The translations under genes and the position numbers were made by a program. The notes below the pieces were generated by a model, which saw only the letters and a program-made list of their open reading frames with translations, was not told where the DNA came from and made no database searches. Positions 46,021 to 54,332 of a stretch of DNA of 64,000 nucleotides are shown one piece after another. Source of the stretch: Halomonas llamarensis (GTDB lineage Bacteria; Pseudomonadota; Gammaproteobacteria; Pseudomonadales; Halomonadaceae); contig NZ_JAMJPJ010000001.1 of assembly GCF_023555005.1 (NCBI RefSeq), positions 372,001 to 436,000 on the forward strand, given 5' to 3'. Every line of letters starts with the position of its first letter. Within the stretch, counting starts at the first letter, position 1.

Positions 46021-46803
46021 TTATTTCACCTTGGAAGCAGCGAACATCAGGGAGTCGCTATCGTTCAACAGGGCAATCTGACCACCGTACGCCTGGCGAA
46101 GATGATCGATAGTAAACACGTCTTCGGCCTTGCCGCTGGCAATCACGCGAACGTTAAGTAGCAGCAGCCAGTCGAAGTAGTTGCGTACGGTTTGCAGGTC
46201 ATGGTGGACAACTATCAGCGTTTTACCCGCATCGCGCAGACGGCGCAGAATGTCGATAATGACCCGCTCCGTGGTGGCATCGACCCCGGCCATGGGCTCG
46301 TCGAGAAAGTACACATCGGCCTGTTGCACCAGCGCGCGGGCCAGAAACACCCGCTGCTGCTGGCCGCCGGAAAGCTGGCTGATCTGGCGGTCAGCATAGG
46401 CGCTCATTCCCACCATCTCCAAGGCTTCCAGCGATTCTTGACGTTCTTTGCGCCCAGGCCGCCGGAACCACCCCAGGCGGCCATAAAGGCCCATGGTGAC
46501 GACATCCAGCGCGGTCGTTGGAAAGTCCCAGTCGACGCTGGAGCGCTGCGGCACATAGCCAACGCGCTTGCGCTGCGAGGCGTAGGCGCGTCCATGCACC
46601 ATGACGTCGCCGGAAAGCGACGGTACAAGCCCCAGCAGGCTTTTGATCAGCGTGCTCTTACCTGCCCCATTCGGGCCGACAATGCCCGCCATCACGCCAG
46701 TAGGAATCTCCAGATTAATATCCCAGAGCACGGGCTGGTTGTGATAGCTAACGGTCAGGTTTTGAATACTGAGCGCCGTGTCGGTCGTAACGGGTGTCGC
46801 CAT
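46021..46803 (-). CDS. Metal ABC transporter ATP-binding protein
   Basis: The 260-residue ATPase has Walker A (GPNGAGKSTLIKS), Q-loop (YVPQRSSVDWDFP), the signature LSGGQQQRVFLARAL, Walker B (VYFLDEPMAGVD) and the switch histidine (VVHHDLQTV). The VDWDFPTTALDVVTMG segment is typical of the MntA/ZnuC/SitB branch. It lies between the binding protein and the two permeases on the same strand. Confidence 0.95.
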   Translation of the reverse strand: MATPVTTDTALSIQNLTVSYHNQPVLWDINLEIPTGVMAGIVGPNGAGKSTLIKSLLGLVPSLSGDVMVHGRAYASQRKRVGYVPQRSSVDWDFPTTALDVVTMGLYGRLGWFRRPGRKERQESLEALEMVGMSAYADRQISQLSGGQQQRVFLARALVQQADVYFLDEPMAGVDATTERVIIDILRRLRDAGKTLIVVHHDLQTVRNYFDWLLLLNVRVIASGKAEDVFTIDHLRQAYGGQIALLNDSDSLMFAASKVK

Positions 46804-46826
46804 GGGTGCGGTGCCTTATCGAATGG

Positions 46827-47795
46827 TTAGTGAGCGAGCTGCCACTCGCTAGCCCAATCGTTCATTTCATCGGGGAGCGGTGCTAGCGTACCGCCGAGCG
46901 CTTCGACAATATGCTGGGTGTTGCGGTAGATCATGCCCATGTAAGTGCCATCGAGCGTATCCGGGTCGCCCATGGCATCGGAGTAGAGTTCACCGCCGAT
47001 TTTAACATCCTGACCACGTTGTTTAGCGGCATCAATCACTGCCTGAACCGTGCGCGGGTTGATGGTGCTCTCGATAAAAAGCGCCGGAACTGCGCGGTCC
47101 ACCACAATATCTGTCATGTTGCGAATATCAGCAATCCCCGTTTCGGTTTCCGTGCTAATGCCTTGTATGCCTTCCACGTCGATATCATAGGCGCGGCCAA
47201 AGTAGCCAAACGCATCGTGAGCGGTGACTAAAATGCGCTGCTCATCGGGAATACTGGCAACACTGTCTTTCACCCATTCGTGCAGGGCAAGCAGCTGAGC
47301 CTGATAGCGCTCGGTATTGGCGTCAAATGTCGCGGCGCAGTCAGGGCGCGCTTCACTCAGCTCTGCATTGAGCGTGGGCAGTGTTTGCGCCCATAAAGAA
47401 ACGTCCATCCACAGATGAGGGTCAATGCCGTAGACATCCTGCGCGGTAATCAGCGACGCGGGGGCAATCGAGGCGGGGGCCACGGCGAGTGTTGGGGTGC
47501 GCTCGGAGAACTTTGCCAGTACGTTACCTAGCTGGCCTTCCAGCGAATAGCCTGAGTAGAAAATCTGCTCTGCGTTGCGTAGCATCGCCACATCGCTGGC
47601 GCTTGCCTGGTAAAGGTGCGGGTCGACCCCCGGCCCCATCAGCGCGTCAACGTTAACGCACTCACCGCCGATCTCTTGGGCGAGGTCGGCAATCATCCCA
47701 ATGGTCGCGACCACATTAAGCGGGGCTTCGTCGGCGGAGGCAAAATTGCCTAGCGGAAGTAGGCTTGCCAGCGCGATTGCGTATTTTGTTGTCAT
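46827..47795 (-). CDS. Metal-binding periplasmic protein (TroA/SitA cluster A-I)
   Basis: The 322-residue receptor has a signal peptide (MTTKYAIALASLLPLGNFASA) and the metal ligands of the A-I family: His in GPGVDPHLYQ, His in GIDPHLWMDVS, a third in VTAHDAFGYFG, and Asp in GGELYSDAMG. There is no His-rich loop, which favours manganese (or iron) over zinc. The MntR-like box upstream supports manganese. It is the first gene of the operon. Confidence 0.93.
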   Translation of the reverse strand: MTTKYAIALASLLPLGNFASADEAPLNVVATIGMIADLAQEIGGECVNVDALMGPGVDPHLYQASASDVAMLRNAEQIFYSGYSLEGQLGNVLAKFSERTPTLAVAPASIAPASLITAQDVYGIDPHLWMDVSLWAQTLPTLNAELSEARPDCAATFDANTERYQAQLLALHEWVKDSVASIPDEQRILVTAHDAFGYFGRAYDIDVEGIQGISTETETGIADIRNMTDIVVDRAVPALFIESTINPRTVQAVIDAAKQRGQDVKIGGELYSDAMGDPDTLDGTYMGMIYRNTQHIVEALGGTLAPLPDEMNDWASEWQLAH

Positions 47796-47875
47796 GATTC
47801 CCCCAGTCGGAATGCCAGCTTAAACGTTGGGTTTAGCCAATGTAGTGAGGTGAAACCTATTTTCTATTTGGTAAT

Positions 47876-47897
47876 AAGTATAGCCTTGGCTAAGTTT
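47876..47897. promoter_or_regulatory. MntR-like operator upstream of metal ABC operon
   Basis: The core TAGC-CTTG-GCTA with flanks AAGTA and AGTTT matches the E. coli MntR site (core TAGC-N4-GCTA) at 16 of 22 positions as I recall that consensus. It lies about 80 bp upstream of the binding-protein start. It is the main reason to call manganese as substrate. The rest of 47898-48068 shows no gene. Confidence 0.6.
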
Positions 47898-48068
47898 CTG
47901 GCACTATGTATTGAATGTCAAGAGAATCGCAATGCCGTTTACATTACTTCCGCTGGGGAGTGAAAGTAGGCTGCAGCCTAGCCTAGCCCAGTAAGCAGAG
48001 CAGGCGGACGTGAACGGAAGGCGTACAAAACGTATCAACGTACAACCATGGTGCAACCTGTCTTTTAG

Positions 48069-48085
48069 TTGACTTTTTTGGTGCA
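48069..48085. promoter_or_regulatory. NtrC-like half-conserved site upstream of ureD
   Basis: TTGACT-TTTTT-GGTGCA has a perfect right half of the NtrC consensus TGCACC-N5-GGTGCA and a poor left half. Another GGTGCA half-site is at 48050-48055. The site is about 100 bp upstream of the start predicted from the sigma-54 promoter, a normal enhancer position. Confidence 0.4.
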
Positions 48086-48150
48086 AAAAAGCGACGTGAT
48101 AATTTCCCCCCACCGCACTCGTAAACCACTTAAGCATTTCTTCCTCTTTC

Positions 48151-48166
48151 TGGCGCATAAATTGCA
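48151..48166 (+). promoter_or_regulatory. Sigma-54 promoter of ureD
   Basis: TGGCGC-ATAAA-TTGCA agrees with the -24/-12 consensus TGGCAC-N5-TTGCW except at one base and keeps the GG-N10-GC spacing. Transcription would begin near 48177, shortly before the ureD start. A second such promoter precedes ureA. Confidence 0.65.
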
Positions 48167-48193
48167 TTGGTTAGCTAAAGGCTTACTGTAAGG

Positions 48194-49093
48194 ATGCGAC
48201 AGCGACCCATGATTCTGTGCGACCTCGCAAAACCACAAATTGCTTCCGGTCATCGTTTTGATGCTCAACGCCACTGGGCGGCATCGCTGGCACTGCGGTT
48301 CGCCAACCGCGATGGCCCCACGCGGCTGGTGCAGGCGCGCCATCAGGGGCCGCTGCGCGTACAGCGTCCGTTTTACCCGGAAGGCAGCACAGAAGCTTGC
48401 CATGTGTACGTGCTGCATCCACCCGGTGGTTTAGTCAGTGGTGACGCCCTGACGATTCGCGCCCATATTGAGCGTGGTGCCCATGCGCTGCTCACCACGC
48501 CTGCGGCTAACAAGCTTTATAAAGCTGACAGTCAGGGCGTTGCCTGGAACCAACAGACTGAACTTAACGTGGAAGATGGCGGCATCCTTGAGTGGCTTCC
48601 TCAAGAAACGATCGCCTTTGATGGCTCCAAAGGCGCTCAGCGGACTCACATAGCGCTGCATGGCAGTGCCCGCTGCCTGGGCTGGGAAATCATGGCGCTG
48701 GGCCGCCCGGCCAGTGAGCTGCCCTACGCATCAGGCCGAATTGAACAGCATTTTCGCCTGACCCTGGACGGCAAACCGCTGTGGCTGGAACGCCAGCCTC
48801 TTGATCCTTTGCACCCGCGCTTTAACGGCCGCTGGGGGCAGGGTGGCGCCACCGTGCAGGCCACGCTATGGATAGTCGGCCTGGAAAATGCCGGTGCGGC
48901 AATTGATGAGCTACGCGAGGCGCTGCCAGACAACCCACGTTGGGCGGTCACCGTTCGCCATGGCGTACTGCTGCTTCGCTACCAGGGAAACTCCCGTAAT
49001 GACGCCTGGGCGCTGTGTGAGCAGGCCTGGCACCTGCTGCGCCCGCGCTGGATTGAGCGCGAGGCCCACACACCGCGCATCTGGTTAACCTAG
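48194..49093 (+). CDS. ureD: Urease accessory protein UreD
   Basis: A chaperone that binds the urease apoenzyme with UreF and UreG for nickel insertion. The 299-residue protein has the UreD core: HQGPLRVQRPFYPEGSTEACHVYVLHPPGG, LVSGDALTIRAHIERGAHALLTTPAANKLYK, and IEQHFRLTLDGKPLWLERQPL. The first ATG directly abuts AAGG, and ATG 48209 is an alternative. It is cut off from ureABCEFG by about 8.7 kb of siderophore genes and has its own sigma-54 promoter. Confidence 0.94.
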   Translation: MRQRPMILCDLAKPQIASGHRFDAQRHWAASLALRFANRDGPTRLVQARHQGPLRVQRPFYPEGSTEACHVYVLHPPGGLVSGDALTIRAHIERGAHALLTTPAANKLYKADSQGVAWNQQTELNVEDGGILEWLPQETIAFDGSKGAQRTHIALHGSARCLGWEIMALGRPASELPYASGRIEQHFRLTLDGKPLWLERQPLDPLHPRFNGRWGQGGATVQATLWIVGLENAGAAIDELREALPDNPRWAVTVRHGVLLLRYQGNSRNDAWALCEQAWHLLRPRWIEREAHTPRIWLT

Positions 49094-49190
49094 ACGTTAT
49101 GCAGCAGGTGCTAAATAAGTTATTTACACTAATGCAAATGAAAACCTTTTGCATTAAAATGCTGGTTTGTGACCTGCACCGGGATGCACC

Positions 49191-49472
49191 ATGCTGCTCA
49201 ACGTTTTGCCCTCCTCGTATTGGCTGCTTATCTTACGCATCCTGGCCGCGACGCTTGGCGGCTATATAGTCGCTGCACTGTTCTCGGTGGCCGCGCTTGG
49301 CTTACCGCTAGATACCATGATGTCTCTGCGTATCGGAATGATGGGGAGCTTCATTATTTGGGCGGGCGTGGCGACCTGGTCGTTTATTACGCCGAGTTTG
49401 ATACGTCTTTGGGGGGCTATCGGTCTAGCCGCTTGCGGCCTTCTAGTGGTGGCTAACTATGGCATCCACTAA
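49191..49472 (+). CDS. DUF3649 small membrane protein, iron uptake
   Basis: A 93-residue protein with three hydrophobic segments (SYWLLILRILAATLGGYIVAALF, MSLRIGMMGSFIIWAGVATWSF, LWGAIGLAACGLLVVANY). It fits the DUF3649 family, often encoded just before a PepSY reductase-like gene in siderophore loci. It overlaps the PepSY gene by 14 bp. The ribosome site is weak. Upstream, the A/T-rich stretch near 49130 has an imperfect Fur-like string (11 of 19), too weak to call. Confidence 0.75.
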   Translation: MLLNVLPSSYWLLILRILAATLGGYIVAALFSVAALGLPLDTMMSLRIGMMGSFIIWAGVATWSFITPSLIRLWGAIGLAACGLLVVANYGIH

Positions 49473-51006
49473 GCGCAGCGTGAGGCGTAATATGGCTCAA
49501 CTGCACACATGGTGCGGCTTGTTAGCTGCTTGGCTGCTGTTTGCTGTTTTTCTGACGGGCACCCTGAGTTACTTCAAAGAGAGTATCTCGTTGTGGATGC
49601 AGCCCGAACTACCGAGTGTCGCCGCGAATGCTGAGTGGGACAATCGACGCCTGGCGGATTACTGGCAGCACTATCTTACTGAACATGCTTCCTCAGCGAG
49701 AAGCTGGCAGATCACCTTTCCTAATGAGCGCGAGACGGTCTCGACAGCCGTCTGGTTTGGGCAGGATGGGAGAGAGCGGTCGATACTTGACCCAACCACT
49801 CTGACGTTGGTTACCCCGCGAGAAACGCGTGGGGGTGATTTTTTCTACCGATTCCATTTTCAATTGCATCACCTCCCCGCCATCTATGGTCGCTGGCTCA
49901 TTGGTATCGCCACCATGATGATGTTCGTAGCAATCATCAGCGGCGTGATAACCCATAAAAAAATCCTGCGCGACTTTTTTGCTTTCCGGCCCCAAAAGGG
50001 CGCCCGTAGCTGGCTAGATGCTCACAATGCATTTTCTGTGTTAACGCTGCCGTTTCAGCTAATGATTACCTATACCGGCTTGATAACACTCATGTCGCTC
50101 TATATGCCTTGGGGGGTAGAACGCGCCTTTCCCGATGCTGACGCGCGCCGCCAAGCGACCAGCGAGCTACATGCCTTTCCCCTCTCCGGCCCAGCTACGG
50201 GGCAGCCTGCAGCGTTATATGCCCTTAGCGAACTGGTCGGTGATGCTGAATCGCATTGGCAGAAGCCGGTGCAGTCCCTGAGGGTCAGCCACCCTGGCGA
50301 TGCAGGCGCGCGTGTCGCGGTTTGGCAGAGTGCCCACGAGGCGTTATCTGCACACCGCCCACAACGTATCTATGAGGCAAGTTCGGGCGCGTTGTTAGCA
50401 GAGACTCAATCGCAACGCATTGATGAACAAGCACACGGCATTATGGTGGGATTACATGCTGGCCGTTTTGCCGACTGGGGCATGCGCTGGATCTATTTTG
50501 CGTTAGGGGCTGCTGGATGTGGCATGGTGGCAACTGGGCTACTGCTGTGGACGTCAAAGCGTAAGCATAAGAAGGGTGGCGTGGTGGGGATGTGGTGTGT
50601 CGAGCGGCTTAATATAGCCACGTTGGCTGGCATGCCGATTGCCGTATTGGCCTTTTTAGCTAGCAATCGACTTTTACCGGTGGCGCTTAGTGGGCGTGCC
50701 CAATGGGAAATCCATTTTTTCTTTGCTGCCTGGCTGCTGGCGCTGCTACACGCTGCCTTAAGACGCTCGGCCTCGCAGGCATGGCGAGAGCAGTTAACAC
50801 TGACTGCTATCTTGTTGCTTTGCCTGCCAATGCTGAATCTCTTGGTGCCTTCCTATCGTGTTCTAGGTGATCTTGTCGCAGGTAATTGGCAGCGTGTTAG
50901 CGTCGACCTGATGTGCTTGATCGGCGCGCTGATCATCGTATGGCAGATGAGACGCGCCGCTAAAAAAACGCTTCCGCGTGTGCCACCTATTCAGGTGGCG
51001 TCATGA
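49459..51006 (+). CDS. PepSY-domain membrane protein, siderophore-associated (FpvG-like)
   Basis: A 515-residue inner-membrane protein with the PepSY-associated TM arrangement: an N-terminal helix (LHTWCGLLAAWLLFAVFLTGTLSYF), a large periplasmic part with HFQLHHLPAIYGRW, helices around MMMFVAIISGVITHKK and FQLMITYTGLITLM, GIMVGLHAGRFADWGMRWIYF, and several C-terminal helices. Conserved histidines in helices (HTWCG, FHFQLHH, GVITHKK, HAGRFAD) could bind haem. FpvG in Pseudomonas helps reduce ferric pyoverdine, so a role in siderophore iron release is likely by analogy. Confidence 0.88.
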   Translation: MASTKRSVRRNMAQLHTWCGLLAAWLLFAVFLTGTLSYFKESISLWMQPELPSVAANAEWDNRRLADYWQHYLTEHASSARSWQITFPNERETVSTAVWFGQDGRERSILDPTTLTLVTPRETRGGDFFYRFHFQLHHLPAIYGRWLIGIATMMMFVAIISGVITHKKILRDFFAFRPQKGARSWLDAHNAFSVLTLPFQLMITYTGLITLMSLYMPWGVERAFPDADARRQATSELHAFPLSGPATGQPAALYALSELVGDAESHWQKPVQSLRVSHPGDAGARVAVWQSAHEALSAHRPQRIYEASSGALLAETQSQRIDEQAHGIMVGLHAGRFADWGMRWIYFALGAAGCGMVATGLLLWTSKRKHKKGGVVGMWCVERLNIATLAGMPIAVLAFLASNRLLPVALSGRAQWEIHFFFAAWLLALLHAALRRSASQAWREQLTLTAILLLCLPMLNLLVPSYRVLGDLVAGNWQRVSVDLMCLIGALIIVWQMRRAAKKTLPRVPPIQVAS

Positions 51007-51278
51007 TGCTTATCACGCTTCTAGTTCTCGGTACGCTGGGTTTTGCATTAACTGCGCTGTCGGATAGCCGCCACCGACGCCGTTGTGGCCTTAAACCTGC
51101 TCAACAAAAACGTTGGTTCTGGGCGGGCAGCGCGATACTCGGTTGGCCGCTTTGGTTGGCGATGGAAACCTGGAGCACAGGGCTGGCAATAACGCTATGG
51201 CTGGGCTGTCTAAGCATCTCGGCGGGCGTGGTATTTCTTGGTCTGGCGATGTTTGAGCGCTTCCGCCAGCAGCTGTAA
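51003..51278 (+). CDS. DUF3325 small membrane protein, iron uptake
   Basis: A 91-residue protein with three hydrophobic segments (LITLLVLGTLGFALTALS, WAGSAILGWPLWLAMETW, ITLWLGCLSISAGVVFLGLAMF), typical of DUF3325, which usually follows the PepSY gene in iron loci. It overlaps that gene by four bases (ATGA). Its TAA is immediately followed by the reversed stop of the convergent permease (TAATTA), with no space for a separate terminator. Confidence 0.78.
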   Translation: MMLITLLVLGTLGFALTALSDSRHRRRCGLKPAQQKRWFWAGSAILGWPLWLAMETWSTGLAITLWLGCLSISAGVVFLGLAMFERFRQQL

Positions 51279-52328
51279 TTATCCCCGCCGCTGGCGACTT
51301 AATAAATAAACCAAATAGACGCCGCCCAGCCCGGCTGTTAAAACCCCGACGGGTAACGCCCCAGAAGGTAATGAGTACTGAGCCGCTAAGTCTGCCGCTA
51401 ACAGGAGCAGGGCTCCGACCACGCCCGCTCCTAAGGGGAGAGGTCCAGGTTTTCGCCACAGGCGTAACGCTAGCTGTGGCGCGGCAAGTGACACAAACGC
51501 AATCGGCCCTACCGTCGCAACCGCGCCACCTGCCAGAAAAGCCCCCATGACGGCACTTAATAAGCGTGAGGCTGCCAGATTAACGCCGAGGCTTTTGGCG
51601 ACTGGATCGCCAAGCGCCATCAGGCGCAGCCGCGGGGCTATCAGCACAATACCGGGCAGTAACAGCAAACACAGGCCTAACATTGGCCAAAGATCGTGCC
51701 ATTGGCGTCCTGCTACGCTACCGCTAAGCCAAATCATCGCGTCTCGCGCTTGCTCTTGGCCCAGCCAGGTCAAATTTAGCTGCACGCCTGCTAGGGCTAA
51801 GGCATTGATAGCGATGCCAGCAATAATCATTGAAGAGGGGTGGCGAAAACCGCGCCCAGAGCCGCTATAGACTGCTAGCGTGCCGATGATCGCACCCAGT
51901 GCGGCCCCCGTCGTGGTAGAGACAATGCCCACCAGCCAACTGCTTGCCAGCAGTGCTCCCAGGCTAGCGCTGGCGGTAAGGCCGATAATATCGGGGCTGC
52001 CTAATGGGTTACGGGTGATGCCTTGAAACAAGGCACCCGATACACCTAGCGCAAAGCCAGCAAACAGCGCGACGAATGCCCGTGGTAAGCGCAGCGTAAA
52101 CGCCTGCCACTGTTCAAACGCTGTCGCATTACCTTGGATAAGGTGCCCAAGCGCTTCCTTGCTAAGCCCTTGGCTTCCCAGCATTAGAGAACCCAGTAAT
52201 AGCCCTAAAGCGATAATGCTGGCCAATATGTAGGGGGCTAAAGCTCGGGGTGGCAAAAGACAGGGTGGCAAGTGACGGGGGAGCAAAATACGGGAGGCTG
52301 GCAGTAACGTATTAAAGCGTTTCATCAT
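51279..52328 (-). CDS. FecCD-family siderophore ABC permease
   Basis: A 349-residue permease with about ten helices. Family markers are LRLPRAFVALFAGFALGVSGALFQGITRNPLGSPDIIGLTASASL near the N-terminus, AGIAINALALAGVQL in the middle, and AGGAVATVGPIAFVSLAAPQLALRLWR in the coupling region. It works with the adjacent permease and the binding protein. It is last in the minus-strand operon. No ATPase (FecE-like) is encoded in this locus, so one must be supplied from elsewhere. Confidence 0.93.
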   Translation of the reverse strand: MMKRFNTLLPASRILLPRHLPPCLLPPRALAPYILASIIALGLLLGSLMLGSQGLSKEALGHLIQGNATAFEQWQAFTLRLPRAFVALFAGFALGVSGALFQGITRNPLGSPDIIGLTASASLGALLASSWLVGIVSTTTGAALGAIIGTLAVYSGSGRGFRHPSSMIIAGIAINALALAGVQLNLTWLGQEQARDAMIWLSGSVAGRQWHDLWPMLGLCLLLLPGIVLIAPRLRLMALGDPVAKSLGVNLAASRLLSAVMGAFLAGGAVATVGPIAFVSLAAPQLALRLWRKPGPLPLGAGVVGALLLLAADLAAQYSLPSGALPVGVLTAGLGGVYLVYLLSRQRRG

Positions 52329-52331
52329 GAC

Positions 52332-53351
52332 TCACACACCGCGCTGGTTAATGCGCACAGCGACTAACAGAAATGGCGCGCCTAGCAGCGCCGTCAGAAT
52401 CCCTGTCATGATTTCAGAAGGGCTTAGCAAAAGGCGTGCGAGCAGGTCTGCAAGTATCATCATAAGGGGGCCCATCACCAGCGCGATGGCAAGCTGCCAA
52501 TAAAGGTAATGACCGGCAATTTTTTTGGCCAATAACGGCACGGCTAAGCCCACGAAGGCGATAGGGCCCACCGTGGCGGTTGAAATCGCCGCTAGCAACG
52601 CGCTACCGCTAAGCACTGCCAGCCTCAAACAACCCGCATTCAGCCCCAGCGCTTTGGTCACGCCGTCACCCATTTGCAGGACGTGTAAAAAGCGCGGGAG
52701 GATAAACGACAGGCCAAGCCCGACCGCTATCCAGCCCAATAGCCGCTGGGCCTCATCTAGCGTATGCCCATTGATGGACCCAACAATCCAGAAGCGATAG
52801 TTGGCAAATAAGGCAGGGTGGGTAAGAGTGATGGCTTGTACGTAGGCAAATAGAACGGCGTTAAGCGCCGCCCCTAACAGCAGCAGGTGTGATGGGTCAT
52901 GCTGGCGATAAGCGCTCTGAACGCCTACCAAAACAGCCACGAAAAGCGCACCAGGTAGCGCTAACCAAAAAGCGCCTGCAGGCAACGAGCCAAGCACCAA
53001 GCCAGCGGTGACCAGAGACGCGGCTGCGCCTGCATTGATGCCCAGAAGCCCCGGCTCGGAAAGTGGGTTGCGGGTCAAATTTTGTAGCAGCGTACCGGCG
53101 ACGGCAAGCGCCGCGCCGGTAGCGATGGCGAGCAGTGCGCGTGAGAGACGAGCTTCCACTAAGTCGTTGGCGTAGCTGGGGCCTGCCGCTTGAAGTGCCC
53201 GCCATACTTGATAAGGGGAGAGGTGTTCTGCTCCCACCGAGAGGTTGATCCAGCCAAACAGCAGCACCGCCCCCATTAGCCCCGCCAGCCAGCGTGTTCG
53301 CTGCCGTAAAGAGGGAAATAGACCATTCACGATACCAGTTCCAGCATTCAT
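52332..53351 (-). CDS. FecCD-family siderophore ABC permease
   Basis: A 339-residue paralogue of the next gene, with LSRALLAIATGAALAVAGTLLQNLTRNPLSEPGLLGINAGAA, LLGAALNAVLFAYVQ and AISTATVGPIAFVGLAVPLLAKKIAGH. Together the two form the membrane heterodimer of a ferric-siderophore importer. Its ATG overlaps the binding-protein stop by four bases, and it precedes the second permease by 3 bp. Confidence 0.93.
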   Translation of the reverse strand: MNAGTGIVNGLFPSLRQRTRWLAGLMGAVLLFGWINLSVGAEHLSPYQVWRALQAAGPSYANDLVEARLSRALLAIATGAALAVAGTLLQNLTRNPLSEPGLLGINAGAAASLVTAGLVLGSLPAGAFWLALPGALFVAVLVGVQSAYRQHDPSHLLLLGAALNAVLFAYVQAITLTHPALFANYRFWIVGSINGHTLDEAQRLLGWIAVGLGLSFILPRFLHVLQMGDGVTKALGLNAGCLRLAVLSGSALLAAISTATVGPIAFVGLAVPLLAKKIAGHYLYWQLAIALVMGPLMMILADLLARLLLSPSEIMTGILTALLGAPFLLVAVRINQRGV

Positions 53352-54325
53352 CGCCGTTCAGCTGCCTCGGCAAGGCGTGGCAAGAGCCGCTCGATCATCC
53401 ATTGAGTCGCTAGTGGCGAACCGGCAGAACTAGCAACGATTAATGGTTGATCGGTCAGCGCCAGATAGCGGCCATCTGAAATGGCTGGCAACGAGGCAAA
53501 AAGCGGTAGCTCAGCCACTCTATCGCGCTGCTCTTCGCTGTGATACCAAGAGACCACTAAATCGACATCTTCCAGCATGGGCAGATGTTCAAACCCTAGG
53601 TAGTGCGCAAAGTGATTACCGCTGGGTGATAAGCCTTCAATCGTTGGTGACAAGTGAAGCCCAAGGCCTGTCAGTGTGCCAACACGAGGGTCATCTGCTA
53701 AGTACACGGAGACATTTCCAGAGGCTGGGTCGGGCCGTACATAAGCAAAAGTGGTGTCCGCAAGGCCTGGATAAGCCTCGCCTGCAGACCTCAGCGATGT
53801 GTCGAGATGACGCATTAAGGCAGCACCTTCCTCCGGCACGCCAAGCGCTTCTGCAATACGTTCAATCTGCTCATCGACAGAAGTGAGATAAGGGCGCTCC
53901 GGGTAAGCGACAATGGGCACCAGTGGCGACAGCAGATCATAAATAGCGTCTGGAACACCACTGGAAGGCGCTAGAATGACATCCGGCTCCAGCGCGAGCA
54001 GTGCTTCAACATCCAGCTCGGGGTATTGTGTAATCGTTGTGGGGAGCGGCGTTGCCTGTGCTTCCAGAGCGTCTCGTACCCATGGCCAATAGCCATCTTC
54101 ATCGCCGCCCCACTCCGCACGGCTGACACCTACCGGCACAACGCCAAGTGAAATAGCAATATCATCAGCACCAACGCCAAGGGTGACGACGCGCTGAGGT
54201 GGCTCGTCAATGGTGGCCGTTCCCAGTGGGCTTTGGATGACAACGGGAAAGAGAGCGGCGTCAGCCACTGCCCCCGTCATGGGGACAGCCGCAATCAACA
54301 GCGTGATTAATGAGCGTAACATCAT
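53348..54325 (-). CDS. Iron-siderophore periplasmic binding protein
   Basis: A 325-residue protein of the FecB/FhuD-like cluster A-II type. The signal peptide is MMLRSLITLLIAAVPMTGAVADA. Then come IDEPPQRVVTLGVGADDIAISLGV, YPELDVEALLALEPDVILA and a C-terminal LALTDQPLIVASSAGSPLATQWMIERLL. No lipobox is seen. A longer frame from 54427 overlaps the receptor gene and is rejected. It starts 7 bp after the TonB receptor stop. Confidence 0.9.
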   Translation of the reverse strand: MMLRSLITLLIAAVPMTGAVADAALFPVVIQSPLGTATIDEPPQRVVTLGVGADDIAISLGVVPVGVSRAEWGGDEDGYWPWVRDALEAQATPLPTTITQYPELDVEALLALEPDVILAPSSGVPDAIYDLLSPLVPIVAYPERPYLTSVDEQIERIAEALGVPEEGAALMRHLDTSLRSAGEAYPGLADTTFAYVRPDPASGNVSVYLADDPRVGTLTGLGLHLSPTIEGLSPSGNHFAHYLGFEHLPMLEDVDLVVSWYHSEEQRDRVAELPLFASLPAISDGRYLALTDQPLIVASSAGSPLATQWMIERLLPRLAEAAERR

Positions 54326-54332
54326 TAGCTTC

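Noticed and set aside
49107..49165. Fur box upstream of the DUF3649 gene
   Set aside because: The best alignment in the A/T-rich stretch reaches only 11 of 19 without a strong core, so it is not called.
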